Shown: positions 60,504 to 64,000 of the stretch, in pieces | Layout of the letters: each line of letters opens with the position of its first letter | Numbering within the stretch: position 1 is the stretch's first letter | Source of the DNA: Fimenecus sp045594885 | Lineage (GTDB): Bacteria; Bacillota; Clostridia; Oscillospirales; Acutalibacteraceae | Reading direction: 5' to 3' | NCBI GenBank assembly: GCA_045594885.1 | Contig: JAZNZJ010000075.1 | Location: 14,574-78,573 of the forward strand | DNA length: 64,000 nucleotides | The notes under the pieces: model-generated | The model's input: only the letters and a program-made list of their open reading frames with translations | Told to the model about the DNA's origin: nothing | The model's database searches: none | Translations under genes and position numbers: made by a program

Positions 60504-60740
60504 TCAGTATTTCTTTGAAGAGCTGTGAGTCTCATCTTCACGCTCCATTCGGTTCAAAGTATTCATTAATTGCTTAATGCCGAAATCATCTCGCCGATTT
60601 TTAATTTGCCGTTCTGGAACATCATACATTCTGGAAATAAATGCATCAGATGCATGCTCGAAAAGTTTTTCTAATTGGCTTTTGCTCATCCTAAAGAAAT
60701 CTGCCGGAAAATTAGAAATTGCCGCATGATGAAATCCCCA
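60504..60740 (-). pseudogene. remnant resembling the C-terminus of an ImmA/IrrE-type protein
   Basis: An open frame of 61 residues from ATG 60689, continuing openly upstream to about 60740 without a proper start or ribosome site. The stretch ADFFRMSKSQLEKLFEH and FISRMYDVPERQIKNRRDDFG resembles the end of ImmA/IrrE metallopeptidases (FAADFLMP-like, then VS..A...R). The HEXXH part is absent. Such genes travel on phages and conjugative elements. The match is by eye and weak; it could instead be a small unrelated gene. Confidence 0.35.
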
Positions 60741-61000
60741 TTTTTTTTAATTCATCCTTAATTCATTTTCCTTCTGTACCCGAGTAATCATAATGTTTTT
60801 CTCTATACATAGTCTAGCCCTGCCTTTATTTTGCCCTTTCATAATATAAACACGTATAGAAAATCGATAATATAATCATTTTCAAAAATTTTCTTTAATT
60901 ATATTTTCTCACAATAACAATTATATATGCTTCATATCCCAATGTCATCGGCAAAGAATCGTCTTTTTATAGGCAAAAATAGGCACCATACAGGCATAAG
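60741..61000. other. gene-free gap, no feature recognised
   Basis: AT-rich sequence between the ImmA-like relic and the lipoprotein terminator. Both strands are broken by stops and no promoter or repeat of note was seen. Confidence 0.5.
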
Positions 61001-61031
61001 CAAAGGCACCGTTATATGAGCGATGCCTTTG
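61001..61031 (-). terminator. terminator of the lipoprotein transcript
   Basis: Eight-base arms caaaggca/tgcctttg around a 15-base loop, 30 bases beyond the lipoprotein stop. The minus-strand T run is short. Confidence 0.55.
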
Positions 61032-61060
61032 TTGTGTGTTTTGCAAGATATATCTATATA

Positions 61061-62914
61061 TTAACTTGCTTCAAATTCTCCCGATTCGGAGCCTACGGTA
61101 ACAGTATAGGTTTCGCCCTTTTGGATATCGGGACTTGAGAGAATAACTACTGCAAAATTCAGCTCAGGAGTGTGCTCAATAATTGTTTTGCCGCTTTTAT
61201 CTTTCAGCAAAATCTTTGTTCCGGCGGACTGATTACCAACGCTTATGGCAACTACGCCTTGCTCGGAACTACTAAAAGTCTGCGCCATACCTTGAGCACC
61301 AGTGCCGATAAACGTGCCGCCTGTAATGGTGGCACTCTTATCATAATCAAGGGTGGCAGTATCGCCTTGTGTAGGGCCGACAACCGTTGTGTGTCCACCC
61401 GAAATTTCCAACGTGCCGTTGGAATCCAAGCCATCACCGGAAGAGTTGATATAAAGGTTTCCGCCTGATATCACGATAGAGCCGTTTCCGGAGGACATTC
61501 CGCCGAAGCCTCCACCCATACCACCTTTGCCACCACCGAACATTCCGTCACGGCCACCGGTCGTACCACTGGAATCGGTACCGCCCGCAGCGTTCAGACC
61601 GTCATCACTGGCAACGAGTTTAATGTCACCGCCCATTACCTTAATATTTAAGGCTTCCAAACCCTCATAGCTTTCGGTGATGTTGAATTTACCTGCGGTA
61701 ACGGTCAGCGTTTCCTCTGCATGAAGGGCATCGTCACCGGAAGCAATTTCAAAAGTACCGCCGTTGATTGTCACGGAAACGTCCGAATGAATGCTGTCAT
61801 CAGCAGAGTCAATCTTAAATGTACCATTGGAAATTAAAATGCTGTTTGCGGCTTTCAGACCTTTCATACTGACAGTATCTGTAGTTGTAGTAGTGGTAGA
61901 ACCCTGATTTCCGCCGGGACGCATCTCTCCGTGTCCGCCGCCCATAAAACCACCGTAGTTACCGGAGGATGCTTTGGTTCCGTTCTCAGCACCGCCGCCG
62001 ACAAGAAGGTCAAAGTTTCCGCCTTCGATCTGCAAATATGCACTTGCAGCAATACCGTCGCCTTCCGCTTCGCCGTTTATACTTCCGCTTGAAATATAAA
62101 TAAAGCCCTTAGAAGTGTCATCCGTGTTTTCACAATGAATAACATCCTTGCCGGCATCAATATTAAGTGTGGCATTTACAATTCTTACGCTGTCGTTGGC
62201 ATCTAAACCGTGCGATGATGAATTAACCGTGTAAGTTCCGCCCGTAATCACCAAATCATCCTTGCAAACAACACCGTGCGCTGCTGGAGAAGTGACCGTC
62301 AAAGAACCGGTGCCGTTGAAGGTCAAGTCCTGCTTGGAATATACCGCTCCGTCGATGTTGTTCTCGTCAATGGCGGTAAAGGTGCCTCCGTTGGCAAGTA
62401 CGTTCTCCGTTCCTTCCGCCAAAGTAACGAACACCTTGTCTGCCTCAATGATATATAGTGCCGCAGAGGTGGATTTCGTGATATTGATTCCGTTAAAAAC
62501 AAGCTGCAGCTTTGCCGTTTCCGGTGCGTTCACCACAATCATACCGTCAGAAAGATTTCCGGATATGACATAGGTTGCTTCCTCCGTAATGGTTACGGTG
62601 GAACCACTGATTTTTACACTACTCGAACTTGCCGTGGCGGTCGTTCCGTTTAATTTGATGGTAACGGACTTGCTCGCATCGTACTCGGTCTTTGAATCAC
62701 GGTCAGTAAACATATCCGCATCGGTTTGCGAGAAATCCACATCCACCGGATCAGAATTTGAATCTGTGCCATCTCCGGTTGTTACTGTACCGGCGTTATT
62801 GGAATTACTGTCATTATCTTTATTGTTATCTCCACCTGTGTTGTTATTCCCACATCCCGCAAGCAATCCAAGCACAAGCAAAAGGACAAGAACAACAGAT
62901 AAGCATTTTTTCAT
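61061..62914 (-). CDS. beta-helix carbohydrate-binding lipoprotein (Cthe_2159-like)
   Basis: 617 residues. A lipoprotein signal (MKKCLSVVLVLLLVLGLLAGC, lipobox LAGC), an Asn/Asp/Ser-rich linker, then repeated right-handed parallel beta-helix rungs such as ISGGNLYINSSGDGLDSNG and IVINGGTF-like units, with Gly/Met-rich inserts near residues 325-350 and 465-495. The set of rungs with GDGLxx and DDALHAE turns matches the polygalacturonate-binding family typified by Cthe_2159. ATG 62914 is preferred because AAGGAGG lies eight bases before it. It follows DUF4956 and VTC-domain genes, a known grouping in Clostridia. Confidence 0.85.
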   Translation of the reverse strand: MKKCLSVVLVLLLVLGLLAGCGNNNTGGDNNKDNDSNSNNAGTVTTGDGTDSNSDPVDVDFSQTDADMFTDRDSKTEYDASKSVTIKLNGTTATASSSSVKISGSTVTITEEATYVISGNLSDGMIVVNAPETAKLQLVFNGINITKSTSAALYIIEADKVFVTLAEGTENVLANGGTFTAIDENNIDGAVYSKQDLTFNGTGSLTVTSPAAHGVVCKDDLVITGGTYTVNSSSHGLDANDSVRIVNATLNIDAGKDVIHCENTDDTSKGFIYISSGSINGEAEGDGIAASAYLQIEGGNFDLLVGGGAENGTKASSGNYGGFMGGGHGEMRPGGNQGSTTTTTTDTVSMKGLKAANSILISNGTFKIDSADDSIHSDVSVTINGGTFEIASGDDALHAEETLTVTAGKFNITESYEGLEALNIKVMGGDIKLVASDDGLNAAGGTDSSGTTGGRDGMFGGGKGGMGGGFGGMSSGNGSIVISGGNLYINSSGDGLDSNGTLEISGGHTTVVGPTQGDTATLDYDKSATITGGTFIGTGAQGMAQTFSSSEQGVVAISVGNQSAGTKILLKDKSGKTIIEHTPELNFAVVILSSPDIQKGETYTVTVGSESGEFEAS

Positions 62915-62927
62915 AGACATTCCCTCC

Positions 62928-63623
62928 TTACAGTTCCGTACCGACGGTCTCCTGCTTGGAAACGGTAATTTCAAGATTACCGTTTCTGCAACGGATCTTA
63001 TCGATCATCTCTTTTTCGCGAGCAACGTCACGCAAGGTAATATTGTAGGTCACCTTAAACATACTGCCCATATTGGTGCTCTTGACGCGTACCAAATCGT
63101 GGGCAGCTGTGAACTCCGCGAAAATGTCGTCAAAAATGCTCGAATAGTCCAAATCCTCCGGAATGGTAACGGTGAGCGTTTTATACATCTCCGCGTTCTT
63201 TTTCGCGCCCAGGTCGAGGCAGTTGTACAGCACGTACACAGCACACATAATAATGGCAAATAAAAGCGCATAGCCAAGATAGCCCATACCGGCAATCAAT
63301 CCGGCACCCATCGCTAAAAACAGGGCGCAAATCTCCCTCGCCGTACCCGGAACACTGCGAAAGCGCACAAGGCTGAACGCGCCCGCAACCGCGACGCCTG
63401 TGCCCACGTTGCCGTTAACCATCATAATCACGACACACACAACCGCCGGCAGAAGTGCCAGTGTAATGACAAAGCTTTTTGTGTACCGCGTGCGATACAT
63501 ATACGCGAACGTCATTAGCAAACCGATCACAAATGACACGCCCAAACAAAGCAGAAAATCCGTCACACTAATAACCGTGGTTAAATCCGTATCAAACAAG
63601 CCCTTAAATACATTGTCAAGCAT
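62928..63623 (-). CDS. DUF4956 family membrane protein
   Basis: 231 residues. Four hydrophobic spans in the first 150 residues, the conserved GAFSLVRFRSVPGTAREI between spans, and a cytosolic C-terminal ferredoxin-like part. DUF4956 proteins are routinely encoded next to VTC-domain polyphosphate polymerases, as here, and their role is unknown. Its ATG overlaps the VTC gene stop by eight bases, so the two are translationally coupled. Confidence 0.88.
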   Translation of the reverse strand: MLDNVFKGLFDTDLTTVISVTDFLLCLGVSFVIGLLMTFAYMYRTRYTKSFVITLALLPAVVCVVIMMVNGNVGTGVAVAGAFSLVRFRSVPGTAREICALFLAMGAGLIAGMGYLGYALLFAIIMCAVYVLYNCLDLGAKKNAEMYKTLTVTIPEDLDYSSIFDDIFAEFTAAHDLVRVKSTNMGSMFKVTYNITLRDVAREKEMIDKIRCRNGNLEITVSKQETVGTEL

Positions 63624-64000
63624 CCTCTGTTACCTCCAACATATTGTATGAATTTATCGTATGTGTTTGCGGGAAAATCAGCATCCTGTATGCTGTTCCG
63701 TATTTCGAAAACGACGTCTTATATATTTTTTCCTTCGAGAGCAGCGCTGTCATCCACAACGGAATTCCGCCGCTGCATTTTATTTCCATCAGCACGTTTC
63801 CCTCCGGCAGAATTCGTGTGCCGTAGACGTCAGACCGGAGGGATAGATCTTCTTGTCTGCACAGAATCGTATCATCAAACGTTACACGGAAATCCGTGCC
63901 GTCATTAGCGTAATACGCCTCTCGTTCATAGGAAAGAAAAACGGTGGGATGAAGCGAGCCGTAATGATCGAGAAAATAGTCGATTTCATTGGCAATTTGC
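63616..64000 (-). CDS. VTC-domain (polyphosphate polymerase-like) protein, truncated by window edge
   Basis: The frame is open from 63999 to the TGA at 63616, 127 residues visible, with the N-terminal part outside the window. VTC features are clear: VFLSYEREAYY, FRVTFDDTILCR, the LMEIKCSGGIPLWM strand with its conserved Glu and Lys, and TSFSKYGTAYRM. The family makes polyphosphate from ATP in yeast vacuoles; bacterial members near DUF4956 genes may use another substrate. The sequence here is about half GC, higher than the rest of the window. Confidence 0.88.
   Translation of the reverse strand, partial: QIANEIDYFLDHYGSLHPTVFLSYEREAYYANDGTDFRVTFDDTILCRQEDLSLRSDVYGTRILPEGNVLMEIKCSGGIPLWMTALLSKEKIYKTSFSKYGTAYRMLIFPQTHTINSYNMLEVTEDA

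Noticed and set aside
60279..60577. Plus-strand open frames upstream of the fusion gene
   Set aside because: They are antisense to the AbrB-like relic, lack ribosome sites and contain no domain.
62589..63263. A 224-codon plus-strand open frame across the lipoprotein/DUF4956 junction
   Set aside because: It is antisense to two well-supported genes, spans their junction, has no ribosome site and no recognisable motif; the GC-rich strand simply has few stops.
1..64000. CRISPR arrays, tRNA or rRNA genes
   Set aside because: No regularly spaced direct repeats, cloverleaf-like sequences or rRNA signatures were seen on reading both strands.

Overview
The window looks like a chromosomal segment of a low-GC, anaerobic, spore-forming Firmicute of class Clostridia, probably an Oscillospirales/Ruminococcaceae-type gut commensal. 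The grounds are the Firmicutes-type replicase PolC, SpoVT, short HisG with HisZ, zinc-type S14, L36 and S4, strong AGGAGG ribosome binding sites, canonical sigma-A promoters, an anaerobic sulfatase maturase, NahK and NagA glycan genes, Thr-rich surface proteins and TGTAGGGG hairpin repeats. No rRNA, tRNA, CRISPR array or intact insertion sequence was recognised.

Layout. (1) 1-3986: the end of a cell-surface polysaccharide locus, with a truncated HAD-like gene, an ABC exporter pair, and rfbA and rfbB for dTDP-sugar synthesis. (2) 4038-7586: a YhcH-family gene, a small membrane protein, an unusual HTH-serine dehydratase fusion and, on the minus strand, N-acetylhexosamine kinase nahK. (3) 7712-17818: the housekeeping run pyrH-frr-uppS-cdsA-dxr-rseP-ispG-polC; this PolC lacks its proofreading exonuclease insert. 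(4) 17833-25528: a histidine operon hisZGDCBAIE without hisH or hisF, behind a promoter overlapped by a palindrome, then an M20 peptidase. (5) 25665-31971: minus-strand metabolic genes (double-domain class II aldolase, class III aminotransferase, iron alcohol dehydrogenase), a candidate non-coding RNA, and an XRE regulator divergent from a surface protein across a three-half-site operator.

(6) 32267-48185: the S10-spc-alpha ribosomal super-operon from rpsJ to rplQ, including secY, adk, map, a KOW protein, infA, rpmJ and rpoA. It has a long structured leader before rpsJ and smaller structured gaps before rplB and rpsM that may carry ribosomal-protein feedback. (7) 48218-57215: nagA with a phosphodiesterase, a three-gene unknown cluster, a radical-SAM maturase with a membrane-anchored sulfatase, plsC with a VanY-type carboxypeptidase, and a secreted protein. 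(8) 57231-60780: a repeat-rich boundary, spoVT, then a solitary gene joining a DUF4062/TIR-like domain to a Nudix domain, next to apparent relics of AbrB-like and ImmA-like genes. This is the best candidate for an undescribed system, possibly defensive. (9) 61001-64000: a minus-strand set of VTC-domain polymerase (cut by the window end), DUF4956 membrane protein and a beta-helix lipoprotein, visibly more GC-rich than the rest.

Functionally the window combines core translation, lipid and isoprenoid synthesis and replication with envelope building (exported polysaccharide, peptidoglycan trimming, phospholipid acylation) and host-glycan processing (NahK, NagA, sulfatase with maturase). All identifications come from reading motifs; no searches were run.
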